10,457 nucleotides of DNA from an uncultured Atopobiaceae bacterium (GTDB lineage Bacteria > Actinomycetota > Coriobacteriia > Coriobacteriales > Atopobiaceae), in contig CAJOKK010000037.1 of NCBI GenBank assembly GCA_905235165.1, positions 1 through 10,457 of the forward strand, written 5' to 3'. The notes beneath the pieces are model-generated. The model ran no database searches and was not told where the DNA came from. It saw only the letters and a list, made by a program, of their open reading frames with translations. The position numbers and the translations under genes were made by a program. This document shows positions 1 to 5,838 of the stretch, piece by piece. Position 1 is the first letter of the stretch. Each line of letters starts with the position of its first letter.

Positions 1-100
1 ATTTTGACCTTAGTTTTGGGGGTGGAACTTTTTCTGCTATATCCTCAAATTTATGGCATCAGAACGTTAAAAAGTGGTACGGCCCCTTCCGACAAGGCAT

Positions 101-140
101 CAAAAGCAAAAAGCGCGGGCCGCAAAGATGCGATACCGCG
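101..140 (-). terminator. Probable rho-independent terminator for the dehydratase transcript
   Basis: Read on the minus strand, CGCGG (136-140) pairs with CCGCG (114-118). Between them CGCA and TGCG form a second small stem with a four-base loop. The structure is followed at once by CTTTTTGCTTTTG. It lies about 100 bases past the dehydratase stop codon. The stem is short and interrupted, so the call is moderate. Confidence 0.4.
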
Positions 141-222
141 TTAACTAAGCGGGAAAACACGACCCCTATAGGCAACATGGGTCCCGCCCCTGCCATTCAT
201 TTCAAGATTTGCAAAAAAAGGA

Positions 223-240
223 CTACGGTAACTGACTCAC
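223..240 (-). repeat. 18-bp dispersed repeat, copy 1
   Basis: On the minus strand this reads GTGAGTCAGTTACCGTAG, then TCC and seven T. The same 18 bases occur exactly at 9446-9463 (+) and 9671-9688 (-), where they form the outer ends of a palindromic element. Here only one end is present and it directly abuts the TGA stop codon of the dehydratase gene. It may be the remnant of a similar element, or a terminator-like module, because a T-run follows in all three copies. Confidence 0.75.
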
Positions 241-1206
241 TCAGCTGAGAGCTTGGGTTAGCATCGCTCGGTCGACGTTGCCGCCGGTGATGACGAGGGC
301 TACGTCGCTACCGCCTACTAGCTCGGGATACTCATGCACGGCGGCCACCACCATGGCGCTGCCACCTTCGATGACGCACTGCTCCTCAACAACCATGAAG
401 TGCAGGGCGTCGACTATGGCCTCCTCGTCCACGATGACGAGCTGGTCGATAAGGTCAGGCAGCATCTGGAAGGCAAGGCTTCCGCAGCCTCCCACCACAG
501 CGTCGCAGATAGTCTTGCCTTGCACCGGATAATGGCGATAGAGCACGCCGTTCGCAAGCGACATGGCAACGGCGGGACAGGCCTTCGTCTGCACGCCCAC
601 AATGCGCACGTCGCTCTTGAGCGACTTCGCCGCAACGGCAACGCCCGTGGCAAGGCCGCCGCTGCCCATGGGGACGACGATGGTATCAACCGTCGGATGC
701 GCCGAGATGAGCTCGTAGCCTACGGTTCCCTGGCCGGCGTAGACGCGGGGGTCGCGGTCGCCGGGGTCAACATAGAACAGCTCGTGGCAATCGATGTAGT
801 TTACACCCAGCGTCAGGGCCTCGTCGTAGTTTGAGCCCATCTGCATGACGCGCGCGCCGTAGAAGCGGATGCGGTCAAGCTTGTTCGCCGGCGTGCCAAA
901 GGGCACAATGACCACGCAATTCTCGATACCAAGGATCTTGCAGGCGTAGCTCACCGCAATGCCGTGGTTTCCCGTTGAAATGGTCCCGACGCCACGCGCC
1001 ACCTGGTCGGCCGGGAGCTGCGAAAGCACGTTAAGGGCCCCACGCACCTTGAAGCTCTTGCCAAGCTGCTGGCTTTCGAGCTTGAAGCGATAGCGATGGT
1101 TCGCATCGTTGAGATAGATTGAGTCCTCCAGCGGCGTCCTTCTGATGAGGTGCGCAATTCGCTCATACGCGAGCTGCACATCGTGGCCGGTGAACTCCTG
1201 CAGCAT
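241..1206 (-). CDS. PLP-dependent threonine/serine dehydratase-like enzyme
   Basis: A 321-residue fold-type II PLP enzyme of the threonine/serine dehydratase and serine racemase group. It probably deaminates a hydroxy-amino acid to a 2-oxo acid plus ammonia in the cytoplasm. Visible motifs are SFKVRGA with the Schiff-base lysine at K53, TGNHG at 78-82 (the substrate/cofactor asparagine loop), the phosphate-binding glycine loop GSGGL at 181-185, and TGGN at 307-310 near the C-terminus. There is no regulatory ACT domain, so it is the short catabolic or racemase-like form rather than biosynthetic IlvA. The frame is open 32 codons further upstream, but ATG 1206 has GGAAGGGG five bases before it and fits family length, so it was chosen. 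Substrate is uncertain: threonine, serine, hydroxyaspartate or a related compound. The glycine loop begins GSGG instead of the usual GGGG. It stands alone, downstream of fruK across 219 non-coding bases. Confidence 0.85.
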   Translation of the reverse strand: MLQEFTGHDVQLAYERIAHLIRRTPLEDSIYLNDANHRYRFKLESQQLGKSFKVRGALNVLSQLPADQVARGVGTISTGNHGIAVSYACKILGIENCVVIVPFGTPANKLDRIRFYGARVMQMGSNYDEALTLGVNYIDCHELFYVDPGDRDPRVYAGQGTVGYELISAHPTVDTIVVPMGSGGLATGVAVAAKSLKSDVRIVGVQTKACPAVAMSLANGVLYRHYPVQGKTICDAVVGGCGSLAFQMLPDLIDQLVIVDEEAIVDALHFMVVEEQCVIEGGSAMVVAAVHEYPELVGGSDVALVITGGNVDRAMLTQALS

Positions 1207-1211
1207 ATAAG

Positions 1212-1219
1212 CCCCTTCC
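1212..1219 (-). promoter_or_regulatory. Ribosome binding site fixing the dehydratase start
   Basis: GGAAGGGG on the minus strand lies five bases before ATG 1206. It favours this start over the upstream in-frame ATG at 1302, whose extra 32 residues do not resemble the family N-terminus. Confidence 0.7.
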
Positions 1220-1310
1220 GTAAGGTGGCTCAAAGATAGCAAACGTTGCACGGCTGTTGGCAAACTGCATAGGTCCTGAAACAAAATCGCTCGAAGGGCC
1301 AAGTGGATCT

Positions 1311-1422
1311 GGAGAAGAACCTTCTTCTCGACACAGTGCCGCAGCCAGAAATAGCTGCCCTCCGTCAGCGGGAACGAAGGGCAGCTTTGGCAAGGTAGAT
1401 GACCTAGGGACGGTTCTTCTCC
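1311..1422. repeat. REP-like palindromic intergenic element
   Basis: GGAGAAGAACC (1311-1321) and GGTTCTTCTCC (1412-1422) are perfect 11-bp inverted repeats bounding about 112 bases. Inside lies a 9-bp perfect hairpin (1353-1361 with 1378-1386). The left end also contains a local near-perfect palindrome, GAGAAGAACCTTCTTCTC (1312-1329). The right end reads GGGACGGTTCTTCTC, which resembles GGGACGGTTCTT ends of short palindromic repeats that I recall from many bacterial intergenic regions. That resemblance is from memory, not a search. It could equally be a structured leader of the dehydratase gene. Confidence 0.45.
1353..1386 (-). terminator. Possible terminator hairpin after fruK
   Basis: On the minus strand AGCTGCCCT and AGGGCAGCT pair perfectly over nine bases. 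An inner CCG/CGG stem with a CTGA loop may extend the structure. The following bases are ATTTCTGG, a poor T-tract, so termination may be weak. It lies 40 bases past the fruK stop and before the dehydratase gene. Confidence 0.4.
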
Positions 1423-1425
1423 CCC

Positions 1426-2355
1426 CTAGAGCTCCTCCATGGTTACCTGATTGATAAGCGAATCAACGAGCTCGCGCGGGGCAGCCTGGGTGCCCGACTG
1501 CATGACGTTGGCCGCGCCCGTTGCCATGGACAGACGGATGGTGTCCTCGAGCGAGAGGCCCGTGTCCAGGGCATAGGCAATGGCGGCCACCACGGAATCG
1601 CCGGCACCGACCGTCGAGCCAACCTTCACCTTGGGAGAATGGGCGCGCACGGTCTTGTCGGGCGCAACGAAGAGAGCACCCTCGCCACCCATGGACACGA
1701 CCACATAGCCAACGCCGCCTTCCATCAGCTCGTGGGCAGCCTCCTCAATCTGGTGAATGTCGGAGAGCCTGCGGCCCACAACCTGCGCGAGCTCATGGTC
1801 GTTTGGCTTGACCAGCGTCGGCCCCACCTCGATGGCAGCGTTGAAGACTGCGCCGTCTGCGTCGAGAAAGACCCTCGCGCCGGCGACCTTGCAAGCTGCG
1901 GTCCACGAGGCGTAGGTGTCGACGGGGGCACCCGAAGGAAGACTGCCCGCCAGCACCACCGTATCGCCCTCCTCGATATCAGAAATCAGACGTGCGAGCA
2001 GCTCGTCGAGGTCGACCTGGCGAACCTTCGGACCCGGCTCGTTGATGTCGGTGTTGGTGTGGTTGAGGCTGTCGACCACCTTGAGATTCGTACGCGTCTC
2101 ACCCTCGATGTGCTGGGCAACAAGGTCGATGCCCGCCGCTCGCACGCCTTCCTCGAGCTTGCGACCAGCGGCACCCGCAACGAGGGCGTACGCGACCGAC
2201 GTACCACCAAGCTCGCGAATTACCTTGGAGACGTTGATTCCCTTGCCGCCCGCGTCGATGCGAGACTCGGTAATGCGACTCACGGCGTCAATCTTGAAGT
2301 CCGGCACTTGGACGGTTTTGTCGAGAGCGGGATTGAGGCATACGGTACGAATCAC
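1426..2355 (-). CDS. fruK: 1-phosphofructokinase (PfkB family)
   Basis: A 309-residue PfkB/ribokinase-family sugar kinase that phosphorylates fructose 1-phosphate to fructose 1,6-bisphosphate with ATP, downstream of PTS fructose uptake. The N-terminus has the family signature LNPALDKTV (7-15). The first PfkB motif, GGKGINVSKVIRELGG, is at 36-51, TRTNLKVVD at 87-95 and TDINEPGP at 102-109. The ATP-site signature GAGDS is at 250-254 with catalytic D253. The frame extends to a GTG at 2370, but GTG 2355 follows AAGGGAG by five bases and gives the usual start MIRTVCLNPALDK. Tagatose-6-phosphate kinase (LacC) is the main alternative, since the two are close paralogs. No fructose PTS gene or DeoR-type regulator is in the window. 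The gene is divergent from tadA, with 87 bases between starts. Confidence 0.88.
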   Translation of the reverse strand: MIRTVCLNPALDKTVQVPDFKIDAVSRITESRIDAGGKGINVSKVIRELGGTSVAYALVAGAAGRKLEEGVRAAGIDLVAQHIEGETRTNLKVVDSLNHTNTDINEPGPKVRQVDLDELLARLISDIEEGDTVVLAGSLPSGAPVDTYASWTAACKVAGARVFLDADGAVFNAAIEVGPTLVKPNDHELAQVVGRRLSDIHQIEEAAHELMEGGVGYVVVSMGGEGALFVAPDKTVRAHSPKVKVGSTVGAGDSVVAAIAYALDTGLSLEDTIRLSMATGAANVMQSGTQAAPRELVDSLINQVTMEEL

Positions 2356-2360
2356 GGTGA

Positions 2361-2367
2361 CTCCCTT
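2361..2367 (-). promoter_or_regulatory. Ribosome binding site fixing the fruK GTG start
   Basis: AAGGGAG on the minus strand is five bases before GTG 2355. It would lie inside the coding frame if the longer GTG 2370 start were used, which argues for the shorter protein. Confidence 0.7.
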
Positions 2368-2404
2368 CACGATGGTGGCTCGCGATTATCGCTTCCCACA
2401 AGCA

Positions 2405-2410
2405 TATACT
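2405..2410 (+). promoter_or_regulatory. Candidate -10 box for tadA
   Basis: TATACT lies 33 bases before the proposed TTG start, within the fruK-tadA divergent gap. No good -35 hexamer is seen at 17 bases. The same hexamer precedes the peptidase-sortase gene and purA, which gives it some weight. Confidence 0.35.
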
Positions 2411-2427
2411 CTATTCGGGAGAAGGGC

Positions 2428-2433
2428 AGGTGG
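2428..2433 (+). promoter_or_regulatory. Ribosome binding site supporting a TTG start for tadA
   Basis: AGGTGG is nine bases before TTG 2443. The first in-frame ATG (2464) has no comparable purine-rich site. It would also remove residues before the YMRIAL helix that family members normally have. Confidence 0.5.
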
Positions 2434-2442
2434 AAAAGAGCA

Positions 2443-2901
2443 TTGCCGACTGACGAGCAGTACATGCGCATCGCGCTTGATGAGGCGCGTCTGGCAGCGG
2501 CCGAAGGTGAGGTCCCCATTGGGGCCGTGGTCGTTTGCGACGGCGAGGTCATTGCGCGGGCACACAACCGTCGCGAGACGGACGCCGACCCCTCCGCACA
2601 TGCGGAGTTTCGCGCCATGGTAGATGCCGCCCATAAGCTTGGACGCTGGCGCCTCAGCGGTTGCTGCGTCTATGTGACGCTTGAGCCCTGCCTCATGTGC
2701 GCTGGCCTGATGGTCAACGCCCGCATTGATCGCTGCGTCTTTGGTGCTTCCGACCCCAAGGGCGGAGCCGTAGGCACCCTGTTTGACCTGAGCGACGATG
2801 CCCGACTCAATCATTCTTTCAAGGTGACGCAAGGCGTGCTTGCCGACGAATGCTCACAAGTGCTGCGCGACTTCTTCAAGGAACGCCGCAAGCGCAAGTG
2901 A
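2443..2901 (+). CDS. tadA: tRNA-specific adenosine deaminase
   Basis: A 152-residue zinc deaminase that converts adenosine 34 to inosine in tRNA-Arg(ACG), allowing one tRNA to read three arginine codons. It is normally essential and cytoplasmic. The cytidine/deoxycytidylate deaminase-type zinc site is complete: HAE at 53-55 (ligand H53, proton shuttle E55) and PCLMC at 82-86 (ligands C83 and C86). EVPIGAVVV at 23-31 and the C-terminal FGASDPKGGAVGTLFDL segment (100-116) are typical of TadA rather than guanine or cytosine deaminases. The start is a TTG at 2443, chosen for its upstream AGGTGG and because ATG 2464 would trim the first helix; this is not certain. It is the only plus-strand gene in the window, divergent from fruK. 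It ends before a strong terminator shared with lemA, and the tail (KERRKRK) is very basic. Confidence 0.93.
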   Translation: MPTDEQYMRIALDEARLAAAEGEVPIGAVVVCDGEVIARAHNRRETDADPSAHAEFRAMVDAAHKLGRWRLSGCCVYVTLEPCLMCAGLMVNARIDRCVFGASDPKGGAVGTLFDLSDDARLNHSFKVTQGVLADECSQVLRDFFKERRKRK

Positions 2902-2957
2902 ACGGGGGCATGACGGCCCCAGTCCCGGCCCCGGCCCATACCATTTTGTGACAAAAG

Positions 2958-2990
2958 AAGGCCCCCTCTGATGAGGGGGCCTTTCTTCTC
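2958..2990. terminator. Strong bidirectional terminator between tadA and lemA
   Basis: An 11-bp perfect stem (2958-2968 with 2973-2983) has the four-base loop TGAT and a run of five C against five G. On the plus strand it is followed by TTTCTTCTC, serving tadA. On the minus strand it is followed by TTCTTTTGTC, serving lemA. The two genes converge on it. Confidence 0.9.
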
Positions 2991-3011
2991 TGCACTCTAG
3001 CTATGAAAGAC

Positions 3012-3563
3012 TTAGAACTCGACCTTCGGTGCCTCGCGGACCGTCTCGTCGGTAACCTTGAAGCCCTGGCGCTTGGGGAAGCGCGAACCGGCAACGATGT
3101 TGCCCGGGAAGGTAGTGACGGCGTTGTTGTACTCAAGCACGCAATCGTTGTAGCTCATGCGAGCGTAGCTGATCTTGTTCTCGGTATCGGTAAGGTCGGT
3201 CTGGAGCTGCTGGAAGTTGGCATTGGCCTTCAGGTCGGGATAGGACTCGGCCACAACGAGCAGGCGAGACAGGGCACCAGAAAGCTGGTTGGAAGCCTCC
3301 ATCTTGGCTTCGGGAGTGCTGGCGCCGGCAACGGCCGCGCGAGCCTCGGTAACCGCTTGGAGCGTCTCGGACTCGTGGGCGGCATAGCCCTTCACGGTCG
3401 AGACAAGGTTGGGAATGAGGTCGTTACGGCGCTGCAGCTGTGCGTCGATGGTCTCCCACGCGTTATCGCAACGGTTACCCTTGGTAACGATGCCGTTGTA
3501 AATCGACACGTAGGCAATAACAAGAATCACAACGAGGACAACCAAAGCGATGGCAAACGTCAT
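3012..3563 (-). CDS. lemA: LemA family membrane protein
   Basis: A 183-residue LemA family protein. The N-terminus is a single hydrophobic segment (about residues 2-22), followed by an extracytoplasmic or cytoplasmic helical-bundle domain. The typical LemA start after the membrane segment is visible: YNGIVTKGNRCDNAWETIDAQL, split here as residues 22-33 and 34-43, then the signature RRNDLIPNLVSTVKGYAAHE at about 45-64. ENKISYARMSYND near 137-149 and FPGNIVA near 161-167 are also family hallmarks. Cellular function is poorly known, and in other bacteria lemA is often next to htpX or TPM-domain genes; neither is here. AGGAGG (3569-3574) five bases before ATG 3563 sets the start. The 3' end of tRNA-Ser lies only 25 bases upstream, so both probably share a transcript. 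Termination is at the shared hairpin near 2958-2983. Confidence 0.93.
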   Translation of the reverse strand: MTFAIALVVLVVILVIAYVSIYNGIVTKGNRCDNAWETIDAQLQRRNDLIPNLVSTVKGYAAHESETLQAVTEARAAVAGASTPEAKMEASNQLSGALSRLLVVAESYPDLKANANFQQLQTDLTDTENKISYARMSYNDCVLEYNNAVTTFPGNIVAGSRFPKRQGFKVTDETVREAPKVEF

Positions 3564-3588
3564 AGCGACCTCCTCAGACTAAGCAACA

Positions 3589-3676
3589 TGGCGGAGAGGG
3601 TGGGATTCGAACCCACGAGACCTTTCGGCCCGGCGGTTTTCAAGACCGCTGCATTCAACCACTCTGCCACCTCTCC
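3589..3676 (-). tRNA. tRNA-Ser (anticodon UGA)
   Basis: An 88-base class II tRNA including an encoded CCA end. The acceptor stem pairs GGAGAGG (3670-3676) with CCTCTCC (3593-3599), followed by discriminator G and CCA. The anticodon arm is GCGGT-CTTGAAA-ACCGC, giving anticodon TGA, which reads UCA and related serine codons. The extra-long variable arm expected of tRNA-Ser is present, and the T-loop reads GTTCGAATC. It sits 60 bases past the peptidase-sortase stop and 25 bases before lemA. Confidence 0.97.
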
Positions 3677-3687
3677 ATGTGTGCCCT

Positions 3688-3693
3688 ATCATA
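3688..3693 (-). promoter_or_regulatory. Candidate -10 box for tRNA-Ser and lemA
   Basis: TATGAT on the minus strand lies 11 bases upstream of the tRNA 5' end, a spacing that suits a very short leader. A TTGAGG at 3714-3719 could be a -35, but the gap of 20 bases is too long for a standard promoter. No terminator separates it from the gene upstream, so read-through is possible. Confidence 0.35.
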
Positions 3694-3736
3694 CCCTAAG
3701 TCATACCTTGGCCCCTCAAGAAGCTTCGTGCGCTCC

Positions 3737-5686
3737 CTATGAGCCGTTCGAACCGTTTGAGCCGGATTCCGAATTCGAGGCTGAATTTTTGAGGTTGTTC
3801 TGAACCATCATGGGCGTCAGTCGGTCGCCATTGGCCTCGTAGACCGCTCCACTTGCCTCCGGCCCGAGCATCTTGCCACCGGCACTGTTAACGGGCACGA
3901 GCTTTCCGTGAATCACGTAGCGCGAGCCTTCGAAGATATACGCGCAGGTAGACAGCATCACGTAGTTGCGGTCGGGGTTAACCGTTGCCTCGGGGAAGGG
4001 CTGGAAGTCAGAGTCGAGGGTCGCCTCCTGGAGGAAGCGGGCGAACTTATCGTCGTGAGCCGAGTAAATCTGGTAGAAGTCGGAATACGCGCTCACATGG
4101 TGTGCGCTGATAAGCACGATCTGGTAGTCCTGCGTCGGCGTGAGCAGCCACATGTAGGGGTGCTCCTCGTAGTACTTCTGTGTCTGCCAGTAGTCGAGCA
4201 CGGCGAACATCGTGCCCGTTGACATGTGGTGACCATAGATGATGGTGTTGGCGTCGGTGAAGCCAGGACTGTTGCCGGAGTCAACAAAGATCGAGCCGTT
4301 CACGTTGTAGTCACCCAGGTAGTCGTGGCGCAGGTAGGTATCGTTCGTCTCGCCGCGCAACACGGGATAGTTGATGTCGGTGTCTTCGCAGTAGATCCAA
4401 CCCTGGATATCGGGGTTCTGCTTCAGAAGGCCGGTGAAGTCAATCGTGATGGGCGGGATAAGACCAGACTTGACGGAAACTTGGTCGCCGTTAACGTTCA
4501 CGTTCGACTCCTGTGCCGCCTCGTACACCTGGTCACTGATGCCAAACTGCCAGTTCACGAAGATGATGACGCCCAAAGAGCCCAGGAAGATGATGAGGAG
4601 AAGGGCCGTGAGGATGCTGCGAACCCAATGGACGGCGCGGCTCTCGCGCACCGCCTCCTGGGCAGCACGAATCTGGTTAGGATCATGGATGCCCTGCTCG
4701 GCGAGCTGACGTTCGATCTCGTTGCGCATGACCCTGCTACGACGACGTCGAAGAACTTCTCCCATGACGTTGAGAAGAACGCCGCAGGCCAGGGTCAGCA
4801 TGAGGTAGACCTTGCCCACGTTGCTCGCGTAGAGCGCCATGGCACGACCCAAGTAAGGCACGTGCTGCACAACCAAGCCGATAAAGGAGTTGTAGGGAAT
4901 GGGATCGGGGTCTTCCGCATTGTTTGCGTCGCCCCTGGTAATGAAGGTACCTTCACCCCTTCGGTTAGTGACAACGCGGTGCGTGACAACCGTGCCCTCC
5001 TGATAGAAGGAGATGATCTCGTCTTCTTGGACGTCTTCGGGGTCGACGGGCTTCACGTAGATAAGGCTGTTCACCGGAATCGTGGGAGTCATGGAGCCGC
5101 TGACGACATCGTAGGCCTGATAGCCAAAGAACTGCGGAACCACGAGCGGTAGGGTCATGATGAAGACCGCCACCACCAGAACAATGCCCAGAATGTGGCA
5201 GACCATAGGAATGTAGCCTACGTACTCGCGCTTTTTCTTCTTCTTTTTCTTTTTCTTCTGGTCGTCTGGGTCTTCCTTTGGCTCAGAAGTCGGGGTATTG
5301 ACCGAGGTCGGCTCTGAGAACTCAACCCGTGGTCCTTGGTCCGTCTGGTCCTGGGAATTCGTACCTTGATAGGGCACGCCCACAGTACCGGGCTGCGCGC
5401 TGACCGGGGCGTTTGTCTGGGCAGGACCCCGGTAAGAGGGGCTCTGGCCGTTTGAGCCCGAGACCCAGGCCGGCACCTGAGGCTCGTCCTCGGAGCCGTA
5501 TCCCTGCGGACCGGTACCTGGAGCTTGAGGCGTGCCATGCGGCGCGCTCGCCTGAGAGTTGGCGCCAGGACCCTGCGCAGCGCCCCCAGCTTGCCAACCC
5601 TGCGCTTGCTGCGTGGGGTCTGGGCCGGGCACCTGCGAGTTGCCGGGGTTATTCGTGTTGGGCATATTCTCTGAATCCTGCGACAC
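3737..5686 (-). CDS. Signal peptidase I - class B sortase fusion protein
   Basis: A continuous 649-residue frame carrying two complete membrane-anchored enzymes. Residues 1-140 are low-complexity, rich in Pro, Gln, Gly and Ser, and nine lysines (144-152) precede the first membrane segment (about 158-183). An S26 signal peptidase of the SipW/ER type follows: SGSM with nucleophile S198, THR with general base H236 (His instead of the Lys of E. coli LepB), and RGDANN with D253. A second membrane segment (292-311), a basic cytoplasmic loop (RRRRSR from 313) and a third membrane segment (357-378) lead to the sortase. That domain has YGHHM with H486, LSTC with C581 and SR with R589, the full His-Cys-Arg triad, and class B spacing. 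Topology places both active sites outside. A Ser/Asn/Gly tail ends the protein. GTG 5686 is chosen for the GAGG six bases before it; TTG 5725, ATG 5698 and ATG 5665 are alternatives. No substrate gene is nearby. Confidence 0.9.
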   Translation of the reverse strand: MSQDSENMPNTNNPGNSQVPGPDPTQQAQGWQAGGAAQGPGANSQASAPHGTPQAPGTGPQGYGSEDEPQVPAWVSGSNGQSPSYRGPAQTNAPVSAQPGTVGVPYQGTNSQDQTDQGPRVEFSEPTSVNTPTSEPKEDPDDQKKKKKKKKKREYVGYIPMVCHILGIVLVVAVFIMTLPLVVPQFFGYQAYDVVSGSMTPTIPVNSLIYVKPVDPEDVQEDEIISFYQEGTVVTHRVVTNRRGEGTFITRGDANNAEDPDPIPYNSFIGLVVQHVPYLGRAMALYASNVGKVYLMLTLACGVLLNVMGEVLRRRRSRVMRNEIERQLAEQGIHDPNQIRAAQEAVRESRAVHWVRSILTALLLIIFLGSLGVIIFVNWQFGISDQVYEAAQESNVNVNGDQVSVKSGLIPPITIDFTGLLKQNPDIQGWIYCEDTDINYPVLRGETNDTYLRHDYLGDYNVNGSIFVDSGNSPGFTDANTIIYGHHMSTGTMFAVLDYWQTQKYYEEHPYMWLLTPTQDYQIVLISAHHVSAYSDFYQIYSAHDDKFARFLQEATLDSDFQPFPEATVNPDRNYVMLSTCAYIFEGSRYVIHGKLVPVNSAGGKMLGPEASGAVYEANGDRLTPMMVQNNLKNSASNSESGSNGSNGS

Positions 5687-5736
5687 GGCTTGCCTCATCT
5701 CGTTGCGTACAGGCTGATTTCTCAATGATACAGGCG

Positions 5737-5742
5737 AGTATA
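5737..5742 (-). promoter_or_regulatory. Candidate -10 box for the peptidase-sortase gene
   Basis: TATACT on the minus strand lies 50 bases before GTG 5686, directly after a perfect hairpin. No -35 hexamer is visible because the hairpin occupies that place. It matches the hexamer upstream of tadA and purA. Confidence 0.35.
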
Positions 5743-5765
5743 CCCCGCGTCCAAAGGACGCGGGG
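5743..5765. repeat. Perfect 10-bp hairpin between the Nudix and fusion genes
   Basis: CCCCGCGTCC and GGACGCGGGG pair with a three-base loop. It lies 73 bases past the Nudix stop codon. The stem is strong, but the next bases on the minus strand are TATACTCG and no T-run exists, so it is not a classical intrinsic terminator. It could slow or end transcription from the purD-Nudix unit or act as an operator. Confidence 0.6.
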
Positions 5766-5838
5766 CTTGGCTCCGGCTTTCAGCGGCAAAGCGCTGGCTT
5801 AGACGAGCGAGCGCCAGATTGGGGTCAGACACTCGTCT

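Larger units (their letters stand above)
1..240. other. Gene-free left edge, AT-richer than the rest
   Basis: No convincing coding frame is seen. The stretch is visibly richer in A and T than the genes around it. It contains a probable minus-strand terminator (101-140), a short palindrome CCTATAGG near 176-184, and an 18-bp repeat at 223-240, each listed or discussed separately. The first 40 bases (T-rich, with a GGGGGTGG run) are unexplained. Confidence 0.6.

Noticed and set aside
1207..1425. T-box riboswitch before the dehydratase
   Set aside because: No T-box consensus (such as a TGG-containing bulge region or specifier loop) could be found; only simple inverted repeats are present.
1639..2442. 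Upstream part of the open frame containing tadA, suggesting a 420-residue fusion
   Set aside because: This part mirrors fruK. TadA homologs begin near the TTG at 2443, with a fitting ribosome site.
3003..3803. Plus-strand frame running through lemA and the tRNA gene
   Set aside because: It crosses a tRNA and mirrors LemA, which is clear on the minus strand.
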